DNA from: Vicinamibacterales bacterium
GTDB taxonomy: Bacteria; Acidobacteriota; Vicinamibacteria; Vicinamibacterales; SCN-69-37
NCBI GenBank assembly: GCA_030827135.1
Contig: JAURFE010000001.1
Location: 1,279,926-1,331,861 of the forward strand
Length of the DNA: 51,936 nt
Direction of reading: 5' to 3'
The stretch's first letter is position 1; each line of letters begins with the position of its first letter. Positions 1-8,911 of the stretch are shown here, one piece after another. The position numbers were made by a program, and so were the translations under genes. The notes below the pieces were generated by a model that did not search any database, was not told where the DNA came from, and saw only the letters and a list, made by a program, of their open reading frames with translations.

Positions 1-600
1 ATCACCTACGGGTCGCAGGTTGAGCTCGTCGAGCGGTTGAAGGGCACCAATATTCCGTCCTTCGCGTACAGGCACGGTGGCCTGGCCGACATCACCGCGA
101 CCCTCCGCACGCTGGGCCAGCGCACGGGGCATACCGCGGAAGCCGACGCACTCGCGCGGACCATCGAGGCGGGTCTCGCCGAGGTGAAGCAGCGCGCCGC
201 CGGGCGGCCACGGCCCCGCACGTTGCTGGTCTTCGGCCGCGAAGACGGGTCCATGCGCGGCCTCTTCGTCAGCGGAGGCGTCGGGTTCCTGCACGATCTG
301 CTCGTGCTTGCCGGCGGCGAGAACGTGATGGCCGACGTCCCGCGTGAAGGCCTTCAGCTCTCATACGAACAACTGCTCGTCCGCGCGCCTGACGTCGTGA
401 TCGAACTCCGGGCCGATGGCTGGACCGACGGGCGCCGCACGCGCGAACGCGCCGTGTGGAAGGAGGCGCGCATCCCGGCCGCCAGGTCCGGACGCATTCA
501 CATCCTCAACGACTCCTCCCTCGTCATCCCTGGCCCCCGCGTCGTTCACGCCGCCCGTGCCATCGCGGATGTCGTCTTCATGCAGGCGCCGCCCAAGTAG
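1..600 (+). CDS. Periplasmic ABC-transporter substrate-binding protein, BtuF/helical-backbone type (5' partial)
   Basis: The reading frame is open from base 1 and ends at TAG 598-600, so the N-terminus lies outside the window. About 199 codons remain. The visible part fits the C-terminal lobe of the BtuF/FhuD/HmuT class of helical-backbone metal-complex binding proteins: a long helix-forming stretch, then LLVFGREDGSMRG, GGENVMADVP, the PDVVIEL strand, and a closing LVIPGPRVVHAARAIADV helix. Members of this class deliver cobalamin, heme or ferric siderophores to an inner-membrane ABC transporter. The substrate cannot be read from this fragment. Two TonB-dependent receptors follow on the same strand, which suits an uptake locus, but a 256-bp gap and a tandem repeat separate them, so cotranscription is uncertain. 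No ABC permease or ATPase is visible in the window. Confidence 0.75.
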   Translation: MTYGSQVELVERLKGTNIPSFAYRHGGLADITATLRTLGQRTGHTAEADALARTIEAGLAEVKQRAAGRPRPRTLLVFGREDGSMRGLFVSGGVGFLHDLLVLAGGENVMADVPREGLQLSYEQLLVRAPDVVIELRADGWTDGRRTRERAVWKEARIPAARSGRIHILNDSSLVIPGPRVVHAARAIADVVFMQAPPK

Positions 601-639
601 GGTTGGGTTGGGTTGGGTTGGGTTGGGTTGGGTTGGGGG
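600..639. repeat. GGGTT pentamer tandem repeat, seven copies
   Basis: Seven perfect head-to-tail copies of GGGTT run from the last base of the preceding stop codon to 634 and end in a G5 run at 635-639. The regularly spaced G-triplets could fold as a G-quadruplex in DNA or RNA. The array lies in the 3' untranslated region of the binding-protein gene. The remaining sequence to the receptor start at 857 shows no gene, no convincing promoter and only a weak stem at 806-823. Confidence 0.9.
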
Positions 640-856
640 TCGGCTCTCCCACCACGACCGGGCAAGGCCTTTCGCCTCGGAACGTTCGGGCACCGGAGGA
701 CCGCCGGCACTACTGGTTGGGACCTGGGGCCTCCGGTGTTTGACGGATTGTTCCTCACCAGTACTCCACCTTAGCATCCAGGCTGCCTCGACCCAGGGGC
801 GAGTGTGGTCATTTTTGATCACGCCATTCACTCCGCCAGCGGGGGGAGAACAGCAC

Positions 857-3800
857 ATGAAACAGGTAATGGTTCGGCTCGGCTCGTTTGCGACCTTGTT
901 CCTTTTCGTCGCAACGCTCGCCTACGGCCAGGGCAGTGTCACCTCGACACTGACTGGCACCGTGTTGGACACGTCCGGCGGCGCCATCCCGGGCGCCACC
1001 GTGGTCATCAAGAACAGCGGCACCGGCGTCACGACCGAGACTGTCTCGTCGTCACAAGGCGCGTTCACCGTGGCGGCCCTGCTGCCCGGCACGTATTCGG
1101 TCACGGTGTCTCTGACCGGCTTCAAGACCGCCGTGTTCAACGGCGTCGTGCTCAACGCCGGCGTCCCGGCGTCGATCACCGCCCGACTGGAAGTCGGCGG
1201 CATCACTGAAACCGTAGTCGTGGAAGGGGCCACAGCGCTGATCCAGACGGTGTCTTCGGCCGTCTCGTCCACGATCAACACGGCCCAGATCCAGAGCCTG
1301 CCGCTGACCAGCCGCAACGTCATGGACTTCATCACGTTCCTGCCAGGCGTCTCGACGCCCGGCGGCAACCGGCAGTCGTCCATCAATGGCCTGCCCCGGG
1401 GCGCCATCAACATCACGCTCGACGGCGTCAACATCCAGGACAACACGCTGCGTCGCACGGACGGCTTCTTCACAATCGTCCAGCCGCGTCTTGATGCAAT
1501 CGAGGAAATGACCGTCTCGACCGCAGCGGGTGAAGTGGCCGGCGGCGGATCGGGCGCGGTGCAGATCCGCTTTACGACACGGTCGGGCTCCAATACCTAC
1601 GCGGGCAGCCTCTACCATTACTACCGGAACGACACGTGGAAGGTGTTCGGCAAGGAGCTGAACCTGAACATGAACACGTGGTTCAACAACCGCAATGGGG
1701 TGACCAAGCCGAAGTTGCTGCAACATCAGACGGGCGGCCGCCTCGGCGGCCCCATCACGATCCCCGGCCTGTATGACGGCCGCGGCAGAGCGTTCTTCTT
1801 TACGAACATCGAGAACTTCTACCAGCCGTCCGAAGTGACGCGGAATCGTACCGTCCTGCACGAGCAGGCGCGCGCGGGCTTCTACCGCTACCTCGGTGCG
1901 GGCAACGTCGTCCAGCAGGTCAACCTGATGACGCTGGCGGCCGCCAACGGCCAGATCGCGACGATGGATCCGACGATTCGGCAACTGCTGGCGGACATCC
2001 GCCAGGCGACCGGCACAACAGGTGCCTTCGTCGCGAATGCGAACCCAATGCACGAAGGGTACACCTACAACGTCGAAGCCAAGGCGAACAACTGGTTCCC
2101 GACGTACCGGCTGGACTACAACTTCACGAACAACCACCGGTTCTCGACGGTGCTCAACTGGCATACCTTCAGTTCTCTGCCCGACACGCTGAACGGCTTC
2201 GAGCCGGCCTTTCCGGGTTTCCCTGTGTTTGGTTCGCAGACCTCGAAGCGCATTTCGTCGAGCAACACGCTGCGGTCCACGTTCGGCCAGAACCTGACGA
2301 ACGAGTTCCGCTTCAGCTACCAGGGATCGCCGGTCGAGTTCTTCAACGAACAGTTTGATCCGAGCATCTGGAACCAGTCGTTTGGTGGTCAGGGTGGCTT
2401 CCATCTGGGACTCGGGAACGGCATCAGCAACGCGGGCCCGGCCCCGAACGCGCAGTCGCGCAACGTCAAGGTGTTCCGCGTGGAAAACACGGTGAGCTGG
2501 CTGCGCGGCGGGCACAGCATCAGCATGGGCGGCTCGTTCGAGCGCATGGACTCGTGGAACAAGTTCAAGACGACGGTGCCGACGATTGGCTTCGGCATGC
2601 AGCCGACCGACCCGGCCCTGGGGATGTTCACGACGGCAAACTTCCCCGGCGCGTCCTCGGCGCAACTGACGGCCGCGCAGAACTTCTATGCACTGTTGAC
2701 CGGTCGTGTCACCTCACTGAACGGCAACGCGCGGGTGGATGCCGCCACCGGCAAGTACGTGTTCGCCGGCCTGGGTCTGGAAGAGTCGCGACTCGACGAG
2801 TTCGGCTTCTTTGTGCAGGACAGCTGGCGCGCGCGATCAAACCTGAGCATCAACCTGGGTCTGCGTTGGGATGTGCAGCGGCCGTTCCGGTCGCTCAACA
2901 GCTCCTACGCGACCGCGACGATTAACGACATCTGGGGCCGGTCGGGCTACAGGGAGGGCTGCGATCTCAGCAACGCGACGCCGGGGACCTGCAACCTCTT
3001 CAAGCCGGGTCAGATGCCCGGATCGGTGAGCCAGTACCAGCAGTTCATGGCCGGCACGGCCGCCTACAACACGGACTGGAACAACGTGGCGCCGAGCATC
3101 GGCTTCAACTGGACGCCGGATCAGCGCGAGGGACTCCTCGGCACGCTGATGGGCCAGTCGGGCGACTTCGCCATTCGTGGCGGCTTCGGCCGTTCCTTCC
3201 AGAAGCCCGCGATGGGTGACCTCCGTGCGCGATTCTCGAGCAACCCCGGCCTGAACATCCCCGTACAGCGGAACGCGGGCCTGGGCAACCTCCCGGCGGC
3301 CCCCTGGCTCTTCCGGGATTCCGCGGGTCTCACGCCGGCGACCTTCAACGACACACCGACGTTCCCGAACTCGGGTACGCAGACCAACTCCATCAACGCG
3401 CTCGACCCGAACATCCAGGTGCCGTACGCGGATTCGTACTCGATCGGCATCCAGCGCGGCATCACGAAGAACATGGCCGCTGAGGTGCGCTACGTCGGGA
3501 CGCGCGCGCGCCAGCAGTGGACGACCTACAACTACAACGAGGTCAACATCATCGAGAACGGCCTGCTTGAGGAGTTCAAGCTGGCGCAGGCGAACCTCCA
3601 GGCCAATATCGCGGCCGGCCTGGCGAGCCAGGGCTTCCGCTACCGCGGGCCCGGCACGGGCACCAACCCGCTGCCGATTGCGCTGGCCTACTTCTCCGGG
3701 TCCACGGACTCCGGCAACCCGGCGCGGTACTCGTCCTCGTTATTCACGAACTCCACGTTTGTGAACCCGTTGGCGCGTTTCAACCCGAACCCGTTCTCGT

Positions 3801-4735
3801 TCGCCGATGCCCTGGACGCCGACGCGGCACGGCGGAACAACGCGCTGAGCGCCGGTCTGCCGGCGAACTTCCTGATCGCCAACCCTGACAAGATCGGCGG
3901 CGCGAACGTCACGGGACACGGCGACTTCAAGAACTACAACTCCGTCCAGTTCGAACTGCGGCGGCGGCTCGCCAACGGCGTGCAGTTCAACGCGAGCTAC
4001 GCATTTGGCGTCGGCGAGGAGTCCGTGCGCTACTCCTTCCGCGTGCCGCGCGAAACGCGCAAGAGCGCCGGCACCACCGAGGGCGAGGTCACCCATGCTT
4101 TCAAGATCAACTGGATGATCGAACTGCCGTTCGGCCGCGGCAAGCGCTTCGGCGCCAACGCCGGCAGCGTGCTCGATCGCATCATCGGCGGCTGGCAGAT
4201 CCACGGCAATGCCCGCATCCAGAGCGGCGTGTGGGTGGACTTCGGCAACGTCCGGATGGTGGGTTTTGACGAGAAGGAGCTCCGCGACATGTTCAAGCTC
4301 CGGATCAACGAAAACCAGCGCGTGTTCATGGTGCCGCAGGCGATCATCGATGAATCCGTGAAGGCCTTCAGCACCAGCGCCACGTCCGCGACCGGGTACG
4401 GCAGCCAGGGCGCGCCCTCGGGCAAGTACTTCGCACCCGCGATGGGGCCGGACTGTCTCGAGACGATCTCCGCCAGTTTCGGGGACTGCGGAACACGGAC
4501 GCTCGCCGTCCGTGGGCCGGCGTACAAACAGGTCGACATCAGCATTATGAAACTGCTGCCGATCGTGAGCCGGATCCAGGCCGAGTTCCGCGTTGAGATG
4601 CTGAATGCCTTCAACACCGTCAATTACGTCCCGGTGACCGGTCTGGGCTCCAACCCGGCCAGTTACGAAGTCAACGGTCTCACGGGCACCAACACCGCCC
4701 GGGTCGTACAGCTCGTGTCCCGCATCACCTGGTAG
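857..4735 (+). CDS. TonB-dependent receptor with N-terminal carboxypeptidase-regulatory-like domain (Oar-like), copy 1
   Basis: The product is a 1292-residue outer-membrane receptor. I chose ATG 857 because a GGGGAGA ribosome site lies just upstream and a clean signal peptide follows, ending near AYGQ at residue 24; the frame is open further upstream but that part reads as non-protein sequence. Residues about 27-110 form a carboxypeptidase-regulatory-like Ig fold (TGTVLDTSGGAIPGATV). A plug domain follows at about 125-225 (RNVMDFITFLPGVS, INITLDGVNIQDN), then a long 22-strand-type barrel rich in aromatic and Asn/Gly turns. It ends in the aromatic-terminated strand VVQLVSRITW, as expected for BAM-inserted porins. 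The architecture matches Oar/SusC-like receptors for oligosaccharides, peptides or siderophores; the substrate is unknown. It closely resembles the next gene along its whole length. No TonB box is obvious. Confidence 0.9.
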   Translation: MKQVMVRLGSFATLFLFVATLAYGQGSVTSTLTGTVLDTSGGAIPGATVVIKNSGTGVTTETVSSSQGAFTVAALLPGTYSVTVSLTGFKTAVFNGVVLNAGVPASITARLEVGGITETVVVEGATALIQTVSSAVSSTINTAQIQSLPLTSRNVMDFITFLPGVSTPGGNRQSSINGLPRGAINITLDGVNIQDNTLRRTDGFFTIVQPRLDAIEEMTVSTAAGEVAGGGSGAVQIRFTTRSGSNTYAGSLYHYYRNDTWKVFGKELNLNMNTWFNNRNGVTKPKLLQHQTGGRLGGPITIPGLYDGRGRAFFFTNIENFYQPSEVTRNRTVLHEQARAGFYRYLGAGNVVQQVNLMTLAAANGQIATMDPTIRQLLADIRQATGTTGAFVANANPMHEGYTYNVEAKANNWFPTYRLDYNFTNNHRFSTVLNWHTFSSLPDTLNGFEPAFPGFPVFGSQTSKRISSSNTLRSTFGQNLTNEFRFSYQGSPVEFFNEQFDPSIWNQSFGGQGGFHLGLGNGISNAGPAPNAQSRNVKVFRVENTVSWLRGGHSISMGGSFERMDSWNKFKTTVPTIGFGMQPTDPALGMFTTANFPGASSAQLTAAQNFYALLTGRVTSLNGNARVDAATGKYVFAGLGLEESRLDEFGFFVQDSWRARSNLSINLGLRWDVQRPFRSLNSSYATATINDIWGRSGYREGCDLSNATPGTCNLFKPGQMPGSVSQYQQFMAGTAAYNTDWNNVAPSIGFNWTPDQREGLLGTLMGQSGDFAIRGGFGRSFQKPAMGDLRARFSSNPGLNIPVQRNAGLGNLPAAPWLFRDSAGLTPATFNDTPTFPNSGTQTNSINALDPNIQVPYADSYSIGIQRGITKNMAAEVRYVGTRARQQWTTYNYNEVNIIENGLLEEFKLAQANLQANIAAGLASQGFRYRGPGTGTNPLPIALAYFSGSTDSGNPARYSSSLFTNSTFVNPLARFNPNPFSFADALDADAARRNNALSAGLPANFLIANPDKIGGANVTGHGDFKNYNSVQFELRRRLANGVQFNASYAFGVGEESVRYSFRVPRETRKSAGTTEGEVTHAFKINWMIELPFGRGKRFGANAGSVLDRIIGGWQIHGNARIQSGVWVDFGNVRMVGFDEKELRDMFKLRINENQRVFMVPQAIIDESVKAFSTSATSATGYGSQGAPSGKYFAPAMGPDCLETISASFGDCGTRTLAVRGPAYKQVDISIMKLLPIVSRIQAEFRVEMLNAFNTVNYVPVTGLGSNPASYEVNGLTGTNTARVVQLVSRITW

Positions 4736-4762
4736 CCGACTCCCCTGTCGGCAGGACCTCTA

Positions 4763-4802
4763 ACCCGGGTGGGCCACAAATGGCCCACCCGGGTGTTTTT
4801 TT
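4763..4802 (+). terminator. Rho-independent terminator after receptor copy 1
   Basis: A perfect 14-bp stem (4763-4776 with 4781-4794, arms built on ACCCGGGTGGGCCA) closes a CAAA loop and is followed by GTTTTTTT. It lies 28 bp after the receptor stop codon and should end that transcript before the second receptor. Confidence 0.92.
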
Positions 4803-4852
4803 GCCACTTTTCAGGCCATATTTCTGACTTTGGAAAAGTCCTAACTAAAGTA

Positions 4853-4881
4853 TTGACTGGAATGGAGGCCCCCCGTAGAGT
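4853..4881 (+). promoter_or_regulatory. Candidate sigma-70 type promoter of receptor copy 2
   Basis: TTGACT at 4853-4858 and TAGAGT at 4876-4881 are separated by exactly 17 bp. The implied leader to the ATG at 4965 is about 75 nt. It carries a small hairpin (CCCGT 4889-4893 with ACGGG 4898-4902) and a purine-rich GGGGGAGAAGG ribosome site directly before the start. Between the upstream terminator and the gene there is no other equally good match. Confidence 0.5.
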
Positions 4882-4964
4882 GCTCAATCCCGTAAAAACG
4901 GGACAACGTTGACCGATTCTGGTCGCTTTGGCCTTAACGGCTTGGTAATTAGGGGGAGAAGGTA

Positions 4965-7900
4965 ATGAGGCAAGGACTCGTCCGGCTCGGCTCGTTCGTG
5001 ACCATGTGTCTGATGGTCGCGACGCTCGCCTACGGTCAGGGCAGTGTCACGTCGACACTGACTGGCACGGTCTTAGACACGTCCGGTGGCGCCATTCCAG
5101 GCGCGACCGTGGTGATCAAGAACAGCGGCACTGGTGTCACGACGGAAACGGTCTCGTCGTCACAGGGCACGTTCACCGCCGCGGCCCTTCTGCCGGGCAC
5201 GTATTCGGTGACCGTGTCGCTGACCGGTTTCAAGACCGCGGTGTTCAACGGCGTCGTCCTGAGCGCCGGTGTTCCAGCCGCCATCACGGCACGGCTGGAG
5301 GTCGGCGGCCTCACGGAAACTGTTGTCGTCGAAGGCGCGACGGCACTTGTGCAGACGGTGTCATCGGCTGTCTCGTCCACCATCAACACGGAACAGATTC
5401 AGAGTCTCCCGCTCACCAGCCGCAACGTCATGGACTTTGTGACGTTCCTGCCCGGCGTGTCCACGCCGGGCGGCAACCGGCAGTCGTCGATTAACGGATT
5501 GCCCCGCGGCGCGATCAACATCACGCTCGACGGCGTCAACATCCAGGACAACACACTGCGTAACACCGATGGCTTCTTCACGATCGTCCAGCCCCGTCTG
5601 GATGCCATCGAAGAAATGACCGTGTCCACGGCGGCCGGTGACGTCGCCGGCGGCGCCTCCGGTGCGGTCCAGATTCGGTTCACGACTCGATCGGGTTCCA
5701 ACACCTACTCAGGCAGCCTCTACCACTACTACCGCAACGACACGTGGAAGGTGTTCGGCCAGACGCTGAACCTGAACATGAATACGTGGTTCAACATCCG
5801 GAACGGCGTACGCAAGCCGAAGCTGCTGCAGCACCAGACCGGCGGCCGCCTCGGCGGTCCGATCACGATCCCGGGTCTCTACGACGGCCGCGGCAAGGCG
5901 TTCTTCTTTACGAACATCGAGAACTTCTACCAGCCCTCTGAAGTGACGCGGAACCGCACCGTGCTGCACGAGCAGGCGCGCGCGGGCTTCTACCGCTACG
6001 TGGGTGGCCCGGCCAATGGCGTGAACGTGCTCGCGTTGGCGGCTGCCAACGGTCAGCTGGGCACCATGGATCCGACGATCCAGAAACTGCTGGCGGACAT
6101 CCGACAGGCGACCAGCACGACGGGTTCGATCGTGGCCAACGCGAACCCGCTGCATGACACGTACACCTACAACGTGGAGGCGAAAGCCAACAACTGGTTC
6201 CCGACCTACCGGCTGGACTACAACTTCACGAACAACCACCGGTTCTCGACGGTGCTGAACTGGCACACGTTCAGCTCGGATCCCGACACGCTGAACGGGT
6301 TTGAGCCTTCGTTCCCGGGCTTCCCGGTGCGCGGCTCGCAGACCTCGAAGCGCATTTCGTCGAGCAACACGTTGCGATCCACGTTCGGACAGAACCTCAC
6401 CAATGAATTCCGCTTCAGCTACCAGGGTTCGCCGGTGGAGTTCTTCAATGAGCAGTTTGATCCGGGGATCTGGAACCAGTCCTTCGGCGGCCAGGGTGGC
6501 TTCCACCTGAACCTCGGCAACGGCATCAGCAACGCCGGCCCGGCACCAAACGCGCAGTCGCGCAACGTGAAGCTGTTCCGCGTGGAAGACACCGTCAACT
6601 GGCTGCGTGGCGCACATAGCATCAGCATGGGCGCGTCGTTTGAACGCAGCGACTCGTGGAACAAGTTCAAAACGACCGTTCCAACGATCGGCTTCGGCAT
6701 GCAGCCGACGGACCCGGCGCTCAGCCTGTTCACAACCGCGAATTTCCCGGGCGCCTCGGGTGCCCAGCTGACAGCCGCACAGAACTACTACGCGCTGCTG
6801 ACCGGCCGAGTGAACTCACTCACCGGCACGGCGCGTGTGGACGCCGGCACCGGCAAGTACGTGTTCGGCGGTCTCGGCCTGGAGGAATCACGTCTCGAGG
6901 AGTTCGGCTTCTTCGTGCAGGACAGCTGGCGCGCGCGCTCGAACCTCAGCATCAACCTTGGTTTGCGGTGGGACGTGCAGCGGCCTTTCCGGGCGCTCAA
7001 CAGCTCCTATGCGACGGCCACGATCAACGACATCTGGGGCCGGTCGGGCTACAAGGAAGGTTGCGATCTGAGCAACGCCACCCCGGGGACATGCAACCTC
7101 TTCAAGCCGGGCCTGATGCCGGGCGCAGTGAGCCAGTACCAGCAATTCAAGGCCGGCACCGCTGCCTACAATGTCGACTATAACAACGTCGCACCGAGCA
7201 TCGGCTTCAACTGGACGCCGGATCAGCGTGAAGGACTGCTCGGCACCGTCATGGGCCCCTCGGGCGACTTCGCCATTCGCGCCGGTTTCGGCCGGTCCTT
7301 CCAGAGGCCGGGGATGACCGAATACCGCGGTCGCTTCTCCGCCAACCCAGGCCTGGCGATTCCCGTCCAGCGCACCCTGGGCCTGGGCAATATTCCGACG
7401 CCGCTGTGGCTGTTCCGGGATGCGGCGGGCCTGACGCCGGCGACCTTCGGGGACACGCCGGTATTCCCGAACTCCGGCACGGTCACCAACTCCATCAACG
7501 CGTTTGACCCGGACATCCAGGTGCCGTACGCAGATTCCTACTCCATTGGAATTCAGCGCGGCATCACCAGGAACATGGCGGCCGAAGTCCGCTACGTCGG
7601 CACACGCAGCCGTCAACAGTGGACGAACTACAACTACAACGAGCTGAACATCATTGAGAGCGGCGTGCTCGCGGAGTTCAAGCTGGCGCAGGCGAACCTG
7701 GCGGCCAACGTCGCGGCCGGACTGGCGTCGCAGGGCTTCCGCTATCGCGGTCCCGGTACGGGCACGAACCCGCTCCCGATTACGCTGGCCTACTTCAGCG
7801 GGCTGCCGTCATCCGCGGCCGGAACGGCGGCGAACTACAGCTCGTCGCTCTTCGTCAATACAACGTTCGTTAACTCACTGGCGCGGTTCAACCCAAACCC

Positions 7901-8846
7901 GTATACATACGGCAACAGCCTCGACAGCGACGCGGCGCGCCGCAACAACGCGCTGACCGCTGGTCTGCCGGCCAATCTGCTGCGGGCCAACCCGGACAAA
8001 CTGGGCGGGGCCAACGTGTATGGCGATGGCGGATTCAGCAACTACAACTCGGTCCAGTTTGAACTCCGCCGGCGCCTCGCCAATGGCATCCAGTTCAACG
8101 CCAGCTACGTCTACGGCGTGGGAGAGCAGTCGGCGCGATACTCGTTCCGCGTCCCGCGTGAAACCGTGAAGGCGGCGGGCCTCACCGAAGGTGAAGTCAC
8201 CCACGCGTTCAAGATCAACTGGATGCTTGAACTGCCGTTTGGCCGTGGCAAGCGCTTCGGCGGCAACGCCGGAAGCGTGCTCGACCGCATCATCGGCGGC
8301 TGGCAGATTCATGGCAACGCCCGCTTCCAGAGCGGCGTGTGGGTGGACTTCGGCAACGTCCGCATGGTCGGCTTCGACAAGGACGAACTGCGCAAGATGT
8401 TCAAACTGCGGGTGAATGAAACCAACCGCGTGTTCATGCTGCCGCAGGCGATTATTGACGAGTCCGTCAAAGCATTCAGTGCCAGTGCGACATCGACCAC
8501 CGGCTATGGCGCGTTGGGCGCCCCCTCCGGCAAGTACTTCGCGCCGGCGATGGGTCCCGACTGCCTTGAAGAAATCGCAGCCGGCTACGGCCAGTGCGGC
8601 ACCCGCACACTCGTCGTGCGTGGTCCGGCCTTCAAGGAGGTGGACATCAGCGTCATGAAGGTGCTGCCGATCATCAACCGCATCCAGGCGGAGTTCCGCA
8701 TCGAGATGTTGAACGCGTTCAACTCGGTCAACTACGTCCCGGTGGCGGGTGTGGGCAGCACAACGGCCGCCGGCTACGAAGTCAACGGCCTGACGGGCAC
8801 AAACACCGCCCGCGTGGTGCAGCTGGTCTCGCGCATCACCTGGTAA
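4965..8846 (+). CDS. TonB-dependent receptor with carboxypeptidase-regulatory-like domain (Oar-like), copy 2
   Basis: This 1293-residue outer-membrane receptor is a tandem paralogue of the preceding gene. It has the same signal peptide (cleavage near AYGQ), the regulatory Ig-like domain at about 26-110, the plug domain at 120-225 and the barrel to the terminal SRITW. Differences are scattered conservative changes and a few short length variations, for example around residues 345-352 where one copy has YVGGPANGVNVL, and near 945-955 where SGLPSSAAGTA is extended. The N-terminal and plug regions are the most alike. The gene has its own promoter and terminator, so the copies can be regulated separately. 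The pair probably arose by tandem duplication; which ligands they take up cannot be read from sequence. The start is fixed by the GGGGGAGAAGG ribosome site 4 nt upstream. Confidence 0.92.
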   Translation: MRQGLVRLGSFVTMCLMVATLAYGQGSVTSTLTGTVLDTSGGAIPGATVVIKNSGTGVTTETVSSSQGTFTAAALLPGTYSVTVSLTGFKTAVFNGVVLSAGVPAAITARLEVGGLTETVVVEGATALVQTVSSAVSSTINTEQIQSLPLTSRNVMDFVTFLPGVSTPGGNRQSSINGLPRGAINITLDGVNIQDNTLRNTDGFFTIVQPRLDAIEEMTVSTAAGDVAGGASGAVQIRFTTRSGSNTYSGSLYHYYRNDTWKVFGQTLNLNMNTWFNIRNGVRKPKLLQHQTGGRLGGPITIPGLYDGRGKAFFFTNIENFYQPSEVTRNRTVLHEQARAGFYRYVGGPANGVNVLALAAANGQLGTMDPTIQKLLADIRQATSTTGSIVANANPLHDTYTYNVEAKANNWFPTYRLDYNFTNNHRFSTVLNWHTFSSDPDTLNGFEPSFPGFPVRGSQTSKRISSSNTLRSTFGQNLTNEFRFSYQGSPVEFFNEQFDPGIWNQSFGGQGGFHLNLGNGISNAGPAPNAQSRNVKLFRVEDTVNWLRGAHSISMGASFERSDSWNKFKTTVPTIGFGMQPTDPALSLFTTANFPGASGAQLTAAQNYYALLTGRVNSLTGTARVDAGTGKYVFGGLGLEESRLEEFGFFVQDSWRARSNLSINLGLRWDVQRPFRALNSSYATATINDIWGRSGYKEGCDLSNATPGTCNLFKPGLMPGAVSQYQQFKAGTAAYNVDYNNVAPSIGFNWTPDQREGLLGTVMGPSGDFAIRAGFGRSFQRPGMTEYRGRFSANPGLAIPVQRTLGLGNIPTPLWLFRDAAGLTPATFGDTPVFPNSGTVTNSINAFDPDIQVPYADSYSIGIQRGITRNMAAEVRYVGTRSRQQWTNYNYNELNIIESGVLAEFKLAQANLAANVAAGLASQGFRYRGPGTGTNPLPITLAYFSGLPSSAAGTAANYSSSLFVNTTFVNSLARFNPNPYTYGNSLDSDAARRNNALTAGLPANLLRANPDKLGGANVYGDGGFSNYNSVQFELRRRLANGIQFNASYVYGVGEQSARYSFRVPRETVKAAGLTEGEVTHAFKINWMLELPFGRGKRFGGNAGSVLDRIIGGWQIHGNARFQSGVWVDFGNVRMVGFDKDELRKMFKLRVNETNRVFMLPQAIIDESVKAFSASATSTTGYGALGAPSGKYFAPAMGPDCLEEIAAGYGQCGTRTLVVRGPAFKEVDISVMKVLPIINRIQAEFRIEMLNAFNSVNYVPVAGVGSTTAAGYEVNGLTGTNTARVVQLVSRITW

Positions 8847-8871
8847 ACCGGCCGTCCGGTCGGTCATACTG

Positions 8872-8907
8872 GCCCGGGTGGGGATACGTCCCCACCCGGG
8901 CTTTTTT
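8872..8907 (+). terminator. Rho-independent terminator abutting the next start codon
   Basis: A perfect 13-bp stem (8872-8884 with 8889-8901, arms GCCCGGGTGGGGA and its complement) closes a TACG loop and is followed by six T at 8902-8907. It serves receptor copy 2 but ends only four bases before the ATG at 8912, so it also occupies the whole leader of the next gene. Confidence 0.9.
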
Positions 8908-8911
8908 CATC

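Noticed and set aside
600-639. CRISPR or insertion-sequence end
   Set aside because: Pure pentamer repeat without spacers, inverted ends or a transposase.
740-768. Promoter for receptor copy 1 (TTGACG plus TACTCC)
   Set aside because: The -10 match is poor and no spacing gives a convincing box.
416-856. In-frame upstream extension of receptor copy 1 to 416
   Set aside because: It overlaps the binding-protein gene and the GGGTT array, encodes no signal peptide, and ATG 857 has a ribosome site and a proper signal sequence.
1052-2665. Minus-strand open frame of 537 codons opposite receptor copy 1
   Set aside because: Arg/His/Val-rich shadow of a high-GC gene; no domain signal and no ribosome site.
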